Part shown: positions 1 through 8,799 of the stretch, piece by piece
How the letters are laid out: every line of letters begins with the position of its first letter
Numbering within the stretch: position 1 is the first letter of the stretch
Source: Erythrobacter sp. CCH5-A1
Lineage (GTDB): Bacteria; Pseudomonadota; Alphaproteobacteria; Sphingomonadales; Sphingomonadaceae
Assembly (NCBI RefSeq): GCF_001557115.1
Contig: NZ_LSKQ01000232.1
Span: 1-64,000 of the forward strand
Reading direction: 5' to 3'
DNA length: 64,000 nt
Notes under the pieces: model-generated
Told to the model about the DNA's origin: nothing
The model's input: the letters and a program-made list of their open reading frames with translations, nothing else
Databases searched by the model: none
Translations under genes and position numbers: made by a program

Positions 1-193
1 GTTCATGGCGCGTCGGACTTCGGCGGAACGGTTCGTCGGGTGCGGCACGGCGCCGCGTTCGGAGAGGTTGACGGTGAGGTTGGCATCATGCGGGAGCCTG
101 CGTGAACCCGCGCTGTCACTCCTTAGTCACGCGCCCGGCCCCGCGTCCAGTTCCAGCCTTGCGCCGCGGGACGGATCGGGGCAACAGCGCGGC

Positions 194-670
194 ATGGAAA
201 GCACACCCCCCTCTGCCCCGAAGCCGACCCCGCAGTTCCTCGGCCGCGACACGCCGCTGCCCGCCTCGCCTGAGGAGGCGGTGCTCGACTACGTGCCCAA
301 CCCGCGCGCCGGGCTCACCTATCTGGTGCGCTTCGTCTCGCCGGAGTTCACTTCGCTGTGCCCGGTGACGAACCAGCCCGACTTCGCGCATCTGGTGATC
401 GACTACGTGCCGGGCGAGACGATCGTCGAGAGCAAGAGTCTGAAGCTGTTCCTCGGGTCGTTCCGCAACCACAACGGCTTCCACGAGGATGTCACCGTCG
501 GCATCGGGGTGCGCCTGTTCGAGGAGATGCGCCCGCAATGGCTCCGCATCGGCGGCTACTGGTATCCGCGCGGGGGGATCCCGATCGACGTGTTCTGGCA
601 GTCCGGTGCGCCGCCCGCGGACCTCTGGCTGCCCGACCAGGGCGTGCCGTCCTACCGCGGCCGCGGGTAG
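194..670 (+). CDS. queF: NADPH-dependent 7-cyano-7-deazaguanine reductase QueF
   Basis: Reduces preQ0 to preQ1 in queuosine tRNA-modification biosynthesis, in the cytoplasm. The 158-residue product has the length of the short (YkvM-type) QueF. It carries the [13 protein letters not shown] segment with the nucleophilic cysteine, the family motif [15 protein letters not shown] and a following HEDVT segment. The frame is open upstream of the chosen ATG, but that extension is low-complexity and unlike QueF, so the start at 194 is preferred. It is convergent with the cyclic-di-GMP gene, with only 9 bases between the stops. Identification rests on the motifs and is firm. The exact start is less certain because no strong ribosome-binding site is visible. 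Confidence 0.93.
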   Translation: MESTPPSAPKPTPQFLGRDTPLPASPEEAVLDYVPNPRAGLTYLVRFVSPEFTSLCPVTNQPDFAHLVIDYVPGETIVESKSLKLFLGSFRNHNGFHEDVTVGIGVRLFEEMRPQWLRIGGYWYPRGGIPIDVFWQSGAPPADLWLPDQGVPSYRGRG

Positions 671-679
671 GGCAGGGCC

Positions 680-2872
680 TCAGGCGCCCGGCGCGCTCAG
701 TTCGAGCTGGACGAACTTGGGCACGGACTTGTTCGCATCGCGCCACTTGGCGAGCGGGAAGGCCCCCGCGCCGAGCGCAGCCAGCGGGATGCCGGCTTCC
801 GCGAGCGAGTAGGGCGAGATGCGGTGGCGGGTCATGAAGCCGCCGCTGCCGTCGCTGATCAGCGGGGTCTCGAACTTGAGACCCTGACTGTTCTCGGTGG
901 CGTTGACGACCTTGCTGACCACCAGCTGGCCGTGGCCGAGATCGAGCACGACGTCGGTCCCCACCGGCACCCCGGCAAGGCCGGTGATGCGCGCGCCGGT
1001 CTTGGAGAGGTTCCTGAGGATCACGTCGTAGTAGTGGTCCTCGTGGATCAGGCCGACCTTGCGGAAGATGGTGATCCGCTCGGCCCGGTGGCGCGGCGGG
1101 CCGCTGGGGCGGAACATGCCCGCGCCCTCGGCGAACTGGGCGAGCACCTGCTCCTGGGTGATAGGCTTGGAGAAGATGTAGCCCTGCACGAGGTCGGCGC
1201 CGCGCTCCTTGACCAGCGCGAGCTCGTCCATCGCCTCGACGCCCTCGGCGACGGTCTCCATCCCCAGCGCCTTGGCCAGCGCGACGATCGCGGCGATGAT
1301 CGCGGGGTTGATGTCTCCGTTCTCGGTGCAGCCGCGCACGAAGCTCTGGTCGATCTTGATCTTGTTGAAGTGGCCGTGCTTGAGGTAACCCAGCGAGGAA
1401 TAGCCGGTGCCGAAATCGTCGAGCGCCAGGCGCACCCCGAGCTTCTTCAGATCGCGGAAGATCGCGTCGACGGTCTCGAGATCGCCCACGAACACGCTCT
1501 CGGTGATCTCGAGCTCGAGCCGCTGCGGCGGCAGGCCCGAAGCCTGAAGCGCGGCCGCCACCGCCTTGCGGTAGCCGGGGCGGACGAACTGCTTGGCCGA
1601 GACATTGACCGCGACGCGGATCGTTTCGGGCCAGGCCAGCGCGTCGATGCAGGCCTGCTTCAGGGCGGCCTCGCCGATGCGGATGATGAGATCGTCGTTC
1701 TCGGCCACCGGGATGAACTGCGCGGGGCTGATGTCGCCCTCTTCCTCGTCGTGCCAGCGCAGCAGCGCCTCGAAGCACTTGACCTCGTTGGTGACCGGAT
1801 CGACCAGCGGCTGGTAGGCGAGCTTGAGCTCGCCCTTGTCGACGGCATCGCGCAGCCGGTCGCCGAGCATCGCGGTCTTGGACGCCGCGTCGCGCAGCTC
1901 GCTGGTGAAGAAGCAGAAGGTGCCGCCGCGGGTCTCCTTGGCGGAATAGAGCGCCATGTCGGCGGCGCGGGTCAGCTCGTCGGCCTCGAGCCCGTCATAG
2001 GGCGCGATGGCGATGCCCACCGAGGTGCCGATGATCGCGCGCCGCCCGTTGATCTGATAGGGCTGGGAGACGGATTGGACGATGCGGTTGGCCAGCTCGC
2101 CGAGCGCGCCGCGATCATCGAGGTCGGGCAGCAGCACCTGGAATTCGTCGCCGCCGAGCCGGCCGACCTCGCCCGCATCCTTGACGATCGATAGCAGGCG
2201 CTGGGCGACCTGCTTGAGCAGCTCGTCGCCTGCCGGGTGGCCCATCGTGTCGTTGACCTGCTTGAAGCGGTCGAGATCGAGCATCATCAGCGCGCAGCTG
2301 CGGCGGCTGACGCGGAAGGCGGCGAGCATTGCCGAAAGGCGCTCGCCCAGCTTGCGGCGGTTGGCGAGCCCGGTCAGCTCGTCGACCTGCGATTGCCGCG
2401 CCACCTGCGTCTCGTAGGCATATTGCGCCGAGATATCGACCGCGCTGCCGCGATAGCCCTTGAAACCGCCTTCGGCGTCGAGCAGTGGCCGGCCATTCAG
2501 GCGCCACCACCGGGTGCTGCCACGCGCATCGCAGACCGCCACGATCTGTTCGTCGAGCTTGGAGCGGGCCTTGAGTTTGAACGACAGGCTGCGCTGGGTG
2601 GCGCCACCGGCCTCCTCGTCGATATCGTTGAAGACGCGGACAAGGGGCTTGCCGATCAGGTCCTCGGCGCCGGCACCCAGGTCGGCCAACGCGCGGCTCG
2701 AGAGGAAGCTGAGGTTGCCTTCGGCGTCGGTCGCCCAGAACATGCCGATGCCGAGTTCCTCGACTTCGCCAAGCACCACGGCGCGATCGGGCGTGCGGCT
2801 GCCCTGCGCCGGTCTCTTGTCGGGCACGGCGTTCCTGGATTCGCGCAGGGTCTTGCGAAAGCCTAGCGGCAT
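680..2872 (-). CDS. PAS-GGDEF-EAL-PilZ cyclic-di-GMP signalling protein
   Basis: Predicted bifunctional diguanylate cyclase/phosphodiesterase of 730 residues. Order of domains: PAS-like sensor about 35-155, GGDEF about 160-325 with an intact RLGGDEF motif (GGDEF at 240-244), EAL about 340-580 with the EAL signature at 368-370, an EITES segment and DDFGTGYSSL, then a C-terminal PilZ-like region about 600-700 with RNLSKTGARITG. No membrane segment is seen, so it should be cytosolic. The usual RxxD inhibitory site five residues before GGDEF is not present, so product inhibition of the cyclase may be absent. Which activity dominates cannot be told from sequence. Having a c-di-GMP-binding PilZ on the same chain suggests self-sensing of the product. 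Confidence 0.93.
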   Translation of the reverse strand: MPLGFRKTLRESRNAVPDKRPAQGSRTPDRAVVLGEVEELGIGMFWATDAEGNLSFLSSRALADLGAGAEDLIGKPLVRVFNDIDEEAGGATQRSLSFKLKARSKLDEQIVAVCDARGSTRWWRLNGRPLLDAEGGFKGYRGSAVDISAQYAYETQVARQSQVDELTGLANRRKLGERLSAMLAAFRVSRRSCALMMLDLDRFKQVNDTMGHPAGDELLKQVAQRLLSIVKDAGEVGRLGGDEFQVLLPDLDDRGALGELANRIVQSVSQPYQINGRRAIIGTSVGIAIAPYDGLEADELTRAADMALYSAKETRGGTFCFFTSELRDAASKTAMLGDRLRDAVDKGELKLAYQPLVDPVTNEVKCFEALLRWHDEEEGDISPAQFIPVAENDDLIIRIGEAALKQACIDALAWPETIRVAVNVSAKQFVRPGYRKAVAAALQASGLPPQRLELEITESVFVGDLETVDAIFRDLKKLGVRLALDDFGTGYSSLGYLKHGHFNKIKIDQSFVRGCTENGDINPAIIAAIVALAKALGMETVAEGVEAMDELALVKERGADLVQGYIFSKPITQEQVLAQFAEGAGMFRPSGPPRHRAERITIFRKVGLIHEDHYYDVILRNLSKTGARITGLAGVPVGTDVVLDLGHGQLVVSKVVNATENSQGLKFETPLISDGSGGFMTRHRISPYSLAEAGIPLAALGAGAFPLAKWRDANKSVPKFVQLELSAPGA

Positions 2873-3187
2873 AACCTCGTCCTTGCTGGGTCGTCTGTCA
2901 TGGTTAGGCGACCGTTACGCCGCATAGACCAGACGTGATTGAAAAAGCGTTACGCGGGCTTCCCGCACCCGGGCGCGCGGCAGGCGGAGACGCTGGGGCG
3001 TCGAAGGGAGCGGAACCCTTTGCCGGCAAGGGCGTTATCGGCTCGTGGCTCACACCCGGCATTTTGTTTCCCGGGGAAGCTGCAATGTGTAATTTTGCTG
3101 CATTACCGCCGGCGTTCGGGATCACGCCCCAGCGAGTTTTGCGGCCGGCCAAAATCGCCGGCTTTTGCGATAACGGGGGATGGCGTC
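2873..3187. promoter_or_regulatory. Divergent intergenic region upstream of pcs
   Basis: This stretch of about 315 bases separates the c-di-GMP gene from pcs and should hold both promoters. The clearest element is the perfect inverted repeat GTAAT-N8-ATTAC at 3089-3106, about 80 bases before pcs, a plausible operator for the 3-hydroxypropionate genes. A GGGGGA ribosome-binding-like run lies at 3175-3180. No convincing -35/-10 pair could be assigned. The in-frame open extension of pcs through this region is not thought to be translated. Confidence 0.45.
3089..3106. promoter_or_regulatory. Perfect inverted repeat, candidate pcs operator
   Basis: GTAAT-N8-ATTAC with perfect 5-base arms, in an AT-rich patch within a GC-rich region, 81 bases upstream of the proposed pcs start. 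The binding regulator is unknown; a regulator of propionyl-CoA or acyl-CoA metabolism would make sense, but this is inference. Confidence 0.4.
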
Positions 3188-6100
3188 ATTTCTGTCGACA
3201 CTTTGCTGGCAAGCCCGCCCGAGGCGCTGACCAATCCCGTTCGCACCCGCGCCGACTGGGAGGCGATGCGCGCCGCCGCGCTCGCCGATCCGGGCGCGTT
3301 CCACGGCGAGATCGCCGGGCGCAACATGCACTGGTTCGTGGCCGAGGCCGGCCAGTCGGGCGCGTGGCTCGCGCGCGGCGAGGATGGCGGCTGGCACGGC
3401 TGGGATGCAGCAAGCGGCGCGCCTGTTTCGCCTGACCTGCCTTCCGGCTTCACCCCTTGGCACACCGGCTTCGACGGCTCCAACCCGCCGCACTGGCGCT
3501 GGTTCGTGGGCGGGCGCACCAATGCCGCCTTCTCCGAGCTCGACCGCCACGTCCTCGCCGGCCACGGCGATGAGGTCGCGCTGATCTTCGAGGGCGACCG
3601 CTGGGACATGTCGGCGCTCGGCGGCAAGGGCGCGCCGATCGACTGCTTCACGGTCACCCGCAAGAAGTTGCTGCTCGAGGTGGCCAAGTGTGCGGTGGCG
3701 CTGGAAGCGCTCGGGCTGAAACCGGGCGACCGCATGGCCTTGAACATGCCGAGCATCGTGCCGCAGATCTACTGGACCGAGGCCGCCAAGCGGATGGGCG
3801 TGGTCTATACGGCGGTGTTCGGCGGCTTCTCCGACAAGACCCTCTCCGACCGCATCGCCGATACCGGCGCGCGGGTGATCGTCACCTCCGACGGCAGTTA
3901 CCGCAACGCGCAGGTCGCGGCCTTCAAGAACGCTTATACCGACCCGGCGCTCGACAATTTCGTGCCGGTGACGACCGCGCTCGCTATCCTCGGCGGGCTC
4001 GATCTGGGATTGCCCGAGGGCGGGCACGAGACGATCCTCGAGACCGTGCGCGAGGCGCTGGCGGGCGAGATCACGGTCGACCGTTCGGACGTGATGCGCG
4101 GCGTGGGCAAGGCGCTGATCGCGCTCGGGGCCGAGGGCCGGATTACCTCCGCCGATGCCGCGCGAGTGCGGATCGCGATCGCCTCGAGCCTCGTCACCCT
4201 GCCGCCGCGCGTGGAGGCGGTGATCGTGTGCCGCCACACCCACCAGCCCGATATCATCTGGCGCGAGGAGCGCGACCGCTGGAGCCACGAGCTGACCGAC
4301 GCGGCGCTGGTGACGGTGCTGGAAAAGGCACGCTCGGCGGGCTTTGCGGTGCAGGCCGAAGCCGACCTGCTGGCGCTGACCGATGCCGATTTCGTCCGCG
4401 CGATCTGGGCCTCGTCCAAGCCGCTGCCGGTTGATGCCGACTATCCGATGTTCTTCATTTACACGTCGGGTTCGACCGGCAAGCCCAAGGGGATCGTGCA
4501 CAGCCACGGCTATGCCGCAGGCGTGGCCGAGACCATGGCGGCGAGCTTCGATGCGCGCCCCGGGGACACGCTGTTCGTGGTCGCCGATCCGGGCTGGATC
4601 ACCGGGCAGAGCTACCTGATCTGCGCGCCGCTGATGACGCGGGTGACCAGCCTCGTGAGCGAAGGCTCGCCGGTGTTCCCCCACGCGGGCCGCTTCGCCT
4701 CGATGATCGAGCGGCACAAGGTGCGCATCTTCAAGGCGGGGGTGACGTTCCTCAAGTCGATCATGTCGGACCCGACGAACCTCGCTGAGGTGGAACGCTA
4801 CGACATGAGCGGCTTGCGCGTTGCGACCTTCTGCGCCGAGCCTGTCTCGCCTTCCGTGCAGGCTTTCGGGATGGAGCACGTCACACCCCGCTATATCAAT
4901 AGCTACTGGGCCACCGAGCACGGCGGGATTGCGTGGACGCACATGTTCGCGAATGACGATTTCCCGCTGCGCCCCGATGCTCACGCCTATCCGCTGCCGT
5001 GGATCGTGGGCGATGTCTGGGTCGAGGATGACGAGGGCACAGGCGCGCCCGCCCCCTTCGCCCGCGCCGACGAAGGCGGCGTGCCGTGGCGCAAGGCCGA
5101 TGTGGGCGAGAAGGGCGAGATCGTCATCGCCGCGCCCTATCCCTACCTCGCACGCACGATCTGGGGCGACATCGCGGGCTTCAAGGTCGAAGACGGCAGC
5201 GTCAATCCCGCCTGGCGCGGTGATGCCACGCGCTGGGAGGAGGGCTACTGGAAGCGCTGGAAGGGCGCATGGGCCTATACCCAGGGCGACTTCGCGATCC
5301 AGCACGCCGACGGTTCCTTCTCGCTGCATGGGCGCTCCGACGACGTCATCAACGTCTCGGGCCACCGCATGGGGACCGAGGAAATCGAGGGCGCGGTGCT
5401 GCGCGACAAGGCGCTCGCGCCGGATTCGCCGGTCGGCAATGTGCTGGTGGTCGGCGCCCCGCACCGAGAGAAGGGCCTGACCCCGCTCGCCTTCGTGGTG
5501 CCGGTCGCTGGTCGCAAGCTCACCCATGAGGACAAGCGCCGGCTGTTCGATCTTGTGCGCACCGAAAAGGGCGCGGTCGCGGTGCCGGCCGACTTTATCG
5601 AGGTCTCGCAGTTCCCCGAGACCCGAAGCGGCAAATACATGCGCCGCATGGTCCGCGCGCTGGTGGTGGGCGAGGATGTCGGCGACGTCACGACCCTGCG
5701 CAACCCCGAGGCGCTCGACGAGCTGCGGCGGGTGATCGCGGATTGGCAGCGCAAGCAGCGCATGAGCGACGAACAGGCGCTGTTCGACCGGCACCGCTAT
5801 TTCCTCGTGCAATACAACACGGTCGCGCCGGGCAAGCAGGTCGCGACCGTCACCGTCACAAATCCGCCGGTGAACGCGCTCAACGAACGCGCGATCGACG
5901 AGCTGGTGCTGGTCACCTCCACCCTCGCGCGCGACGATTCCGTGGTGGCGGTCGTGTTCACCGGCGAGGGGACCAGCTCCTTCGTCGCGGGGGCCGACAT
6001 CCGCCAGATGCTGGAGGAGATCCACACGGTCGAGGAGGCCATGGTCCTCCCCAACAACGCGCACCTCGCCTTCCGCACCATCGAGAGCATGAACAAGCCC

Positions 6101-8695
6101 TGCGTCGCGGCGGTGCAGGGCGTGGCGCTGGGCGGCGGCATGGAGTTCGCGCTCGCCTGCCACTACCGCATCGCCGAGCCCGTCGCGCGCTTCGGCCAGC
6201 CCGAGATCCGGCTGAGGCTGCTCCCCGGCTATGGCGGCACGCAAAGATTGCCGCGCCTGCTCGCCGACCGGCGCGGGAGCGAGGGCCTGCGCGATGCGCT
6301 CGACCTGATCCTCGGCGGGCGGAGCATCACGGCGGAGCAGGCCGCCGATATCGGCGTGGTCGACCAGCTGGTGGACGGCGCCGAGGATGCGCTTTCGGCG
6401 GCCCACGCGGCGGTGCGCGACTTCGTGAAGAATGGCCCCGGCAGCGCGCTCGGCTTCGCCTTCGCGGAGCGGCAGGCGGCGACGGTGCGCTGGGAAGCGG
6501 CGTCCGACATATCGCTGGACGCGGTGCTGGAGGACGATTTCCTCCAGCGCATCCTCCGGCAGCTCGAATGGGCGGGCCGCGACGTCGCGGGCGCGCGGGC
6601 GCTGGACGCGGTGCGCACCGGCCTCGAACACGGTATCACGCAAGGCACGCAGCGCGAGGCGCGGCTGTTCTCGGAAGCCATCGTCGACCCCGAGGGCGGC
6701 AAGACCGGCATCCGCCAGTTCATGGACAAGGTCGCGCCCCCGCTCCCGGTGCGGCGCGACGGGGTGTGGATCGATTCCGAGCACGAGATGCGCGCAAAGG
6801 CGCTCGAGGCGGCAGGCGATCTGCTCCCGGTAGGCGCACCGTTCTATCCCGGCGTGACCCCGATCCCGCGTCACCAATACGCCTTCGGCATCGCCCGCGA
6901 TCCCGACACCGGCCAGCCCCGCTTCGGCCCGCCCGCGAGCCACGAAAAGGAGCTGATCGTCAAGACGCCCGAGCCCGCGCCCAACGAGGCGCTGCTCTAC
7001 ATGCTGACGAGCGAGGTCAACTTCAACGATATCTGGGCGCTGACCGGCATTCCGGTTTCGCCCTTCGATGCGCACGAGGAGGACGTGCAGATCACGGGCT
7101 CCGGCGGCATCGCGCTGGTCGCGGCCTTGGGGTCCGAGACGCGCGCGCAGGGGCGGATCAAGGTCGGCGATCTGGTGACGGTCTATTCGGGGACGAACGA
7201 CCTGCTCTCGCCGCTGGTCGGCAATGATCCGATGTATGCGGATTTCTCGATCCAAGGCTACGAGACCGAGACGGGCAGCCACGCGCAGTTCCTGACCGTC
7301 CAGGCCCCGCAGATGCACAAGGTGCCGCCCGACCTGACGCTGGAGCAGGCGGGGAGCTATGTGCTCAACCTCGGCACCATTGCGCGCTGCCTGTTCACCA
7401 CCTTGCAGATCGCGCCGGGGCGGACCTTGTTCGTCGAGGGCGCGGCAACGGGGACGGGGCTCGATGCGCTCCGGTCTTCGGTGCGCACGGGGTTGCAGGT
7501 GACGGGGCTGGTGTCTTCCGAGGAACGCGCGGCGTTCATCACGCAGGTGCAGGGCGCGGTCGGGGCGATCAACCGCAAGGACCCCGCGCTCGCCAGCCTT
7601 TTCACCGTGGTGCCCGAGGACAAGGCCGAGGCGATCCAGTGGGAGGCAGCTGGCGCACCGCTGGTCGAGGAATACAAGGCATTGAACGGCGGCAAGCTCG
7701 CCGACTATGTCGTCAGCCACGCGGGCGAGACGGCCTTCCCGCGCTCCTTCCAGCTGCTCGCCGAAGGGGGCACGCTCGCCTTCTACGGCGCCTCGTCCGG
7801 CTACCACTTCAGCTTCATGGGCAAGCCCGGAACGGCCAGCCCCGAAGAGATGCTCCGCCGCGCGGCGCTGCGCGGGGGCGAGGCGGTGCTGATCTTCTAC
7901 GGGCCGGGCTCCTCTGAATTGCTCGACGAAACCGGCCTTGAAATGATCGAAGCCGCGCGGCGCTTCAACGCCCGCTCGGTGATCGCCACCACCACCGACG
8001 GGCAGCGCGAATTCCTGCAATCGCTGGGGCTGGAGGATGCGATCGAGGGCATCGTCTCCCTCGAGAGCATCCGCCGCCGCGAGGGCGCCAATTTCCACTG
8101 GCCCGACACCATGCCGCGCCTGCCCGATGCCAAGGTCGATATCGAGGTCTTCAAGGCGGCGGTGCGCGATTATCAGGACCGGGTGATGAAGCCCTTCGGC
8201 TCGGCCGTGGGCAAGATCCTGCGCTCGCCCGACAACCCGCGCGGCAGCCCCGATCTGGTGTTCGAGCGGGCGGGGCAGGACACGCTCGGCATCTCGACCT
8301 CGCTGGTGAAGCCCTTCACCGGGCGGGTGATCTTCGCCGAAGACCTGACCGGCTGCCGCTTCACCTTCTACGCGCCGCAGGTCTGGACCCGCCAGCGGCG
8401 CATCTACATGCCCACCGCGCAGATCTTCGGCACGCACCTGTGCAACGCCTACGAGGTCGCGCGGATGAACGACATGATCGCGGCGGGGCTGCTCGAAGTG
8501 ACCGAGCCCGAGGTGGTGCCGTGGGACGGGCTGCCGGAAGCGCATCAGGCGATGTGGGACAACCGGCACACAGGCTCCACCTATGTGGTCAACCATGCGC
8601 TCCCCGAATTAGGCCTCAGGAGCCGCGACGCGCTGCTCGAGGCGTGGGCTGCGCAGAGTGCCACATCTGCAACTTCCGGGGAACCGGAAGCCTAG
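3188..8695 (+). CDS. pcs: Propionyl-CoA synthase (fused acyl-CoA synthetase / enoyl-CoA hydratase / enoyl-CoA reductase)
   Basis: Converts 3-hydroxypropionate to propionyl-CoA using ATP, CoA and NADPH, passing the reactive acrylyl-CoA between internal sites. The product is about 1835 residues, close to the Chloroflexus enzyme. The acyl-CoA synthetase part (about 1-860) has YTSGSTGKPKG near residue 426 and the RSGKYMRR lysine near 814. The hydratase part (about 870-1150) has FVAGADIR and GVALGGGMEF. The reductase part (about 1270-1835) has SEVNFNDIW and the nucleotide-binding GAATGTGLDA. The start is unusual: no ATG, GTG or TTG matches the family N-terminus except TTG at 3203, which has no Shine-Dalgarno. 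An ATT at 3188 lies 7 bases after GGGGGA and, as I recall it, gives the same N-terminal length as Chloroflexus. Followed by mcr and accA. Confidence 0.95.
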   Translation: MSVDTLLASPPEALTNPVRTRADWEAMRAAALADPGAFHGEIAGRNMHWFVAEAGQSGAWLARGEDGGWHGWDAASGAPVSPDLPSGFTPWHTGFDGSNPPHWRWFVGGRTNAAFSELDRHVLAGHGDEVALIFEGDRWDMSALGGKGAPIDCFTVTRKKLLLEVAKCAVALEALGLKPGDRMALNMPSIVPQIYWTEAAKRMGVVYTAVFGGFSDKTLSDRIADTGARVIVTSDGSYRNAQVAAFKNAYTDPALDNFVPVTTALAILGGLDLGLPEGGHETILETVREALAGEITVDRSDVMRGVGKALIALGAEGRITSADAARVRIAIASSLVTLPPRVEAVIVCRHTHQPDIIWREERDRWSHELTDAALVTVLEKARSAGFAVQAEADLLALTDADFVRAIWASSKPLPVDADYPMFFIYTSGSTGKPKGIVHSHGYAAGVAETMAASFDARPGDTLFVVADPGWITGQSYLICAPLMTRVTSLVSEGSPVFPHAGRFASMIERHKVRIFKAGVTFLKSIMSDPTNLAEVERYDMSGLRVATFCAEPVSPSVQAFGMEHVTPRYINSYWATEHGGIAWTHMFANDDFPLRPDAHAYPLPWIVGDVWVEDDEGTGAPAPFARADEGGVPWRKADVGEKGEIVIAAPYPYLARTIWGDIAGFKVEDGSVNPAWRGDATRWEEGYWKRWKGAWAYTQGDFAIQHADGSFSLHGRSDDVINVSGHRMGTEEIEGAVLRDKALAPDSPVGNVLVVGAPHREKGLTPLAFVVPVAGRKLTHEDKRRLFDLVRTEKGAVAVPADFIEVSQFPETRSGKYMRRMVRALVVGEDVGDVTTLRNPEALDELRRVIADWQRKQRMSDEQALFDRHRYFLVQYNTVAPGKQVATVTVTNPPVNALNERAIDELVLVTSTLARDDSVVAVVFTGEGTSSFVAGADIRQMLEEIHTVEEAMVLPNNAHLAFRTIESMNKPCVAAVQGVALGGGMEFALACHYRIAEPVARFGQPEIRLRLLPGYGGTQRLPRLLADRRGSEGLRDALDLILGGRSITAEQAADIGVVDQLVDGAEDALSAAHAAVRDFVKNGPGSALGFAFAERQAATVRWEAASDISLDAVLEDDFLQRILRQLEWAGRDVAGARALDAVRTGLEHGITQGTQREARLFSEAIVDPEGGKTGIRQFMDKVAPPLPVRRDGVWIDSEHEMRAKALEAAGDLLPVGAPFYPGVTPIPRHQYAFGIARDPDTGQPRFGPPASHEKELIVKTPEPAPNEALLYMLTSEVNFNDIWALTGIPVSPFDAHEEDVQITGSGGIALVAALGSETRAQGRIKVGDLVTVYSGTNDLLSPLVGNDPMYADFSIQGYETETGSHAQFLTVQAPQMHKVPPDLTLEQAGSYVLNLGTIARCLFTTLQIAPGRTLFVEGAATGTGLDALRSSVRTGLQVTGLVSSEERAAFITQVQGAVGAINRKDPALASLFTVVPEDKAEAIQWEAAGAPLVEEYKALNGGKLADYVVSHAGETAFPRSFQLLAEGGTLAFYGASSGYHFSFMGKPGTASPEEMLRRAALRGGEAVLIFYGPGSSELLDETGLEMIEAARRFNARSVIATTTDGQREFLQSLGLEDAIEGIVSLESIRRREGANFHWPDTMPRLPDAKVDIEVFKAAVRDYQDRVMKPFGSAVGKILRSPDNPRGSPDLVFERAGQDTLGISTSLVKPFTGRVIFAEDLTGCRFTFYAPQVWTRQRRIYMPTAQIFGTHLCNAYEVARMNDMIAAGLLEVTEPEVVPWDGLPEAHQAMWDNRHTGSTYVVNHALPELGLRSRDALLEAWAAQSATSATSGEPEA

Positions 8696-8714
8696 CCCGC
8701 GCATTGCGGGTTTT
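8696..8714 (+). terminator. Weak hairpin plus T-run after pcs
   Basis: CCCGC (8696-8700), a 5-base loop, GCGGG (8706-8710), then TTTT. The stem is only 5 bp, so it may attenuate rather than stop transcription into mcr. It begins right after the pcs stop codon. Confidence 0.4.
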
Positions 8715-8759
8715 GAAACGTTCGAAGCTCTCCTCCCCAGGGTTTGAACGAATTGAAAA

Positions 8760-8776
8760 GCGAAGCGCGGCTTCGC
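8760..8776 (+). promoter_or_regulatory. Perfect 7-bp hairpin in the mcr leader
   Basis: GCGAAGC-GCG-GCTTCGC, ending 23 bases before the mcr ATG and just upstream of its GAGGAGAG ribosome-binding site. It could stabilise the 5' end of the mcr message or modulate translation. No function is shown. Confidence 0.4.
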
Positions 8777-8799
8777 TGTAATTCTGTGAGGAGAGAGTC

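Noticed and set aside
1..193. Possible gene end or start left of queF
   Set aside because: One minus-strand frame has coding-like third-position GC but no usable start codon, and nothing could be recognised in it.
2939..3187. Upstream in-frame extension of pcs
   Set aside because: Not similar to any propionyl-CoA synthase N-terminus and it runs through the promoter region.
3122..8596. Very long open frame on the minus strand opposite pcs
   Set aside because: Mirror frame of a GC-rich coding gene; the encoded sequence has no recognisable domain and the + strand reading has three catalytic modules.
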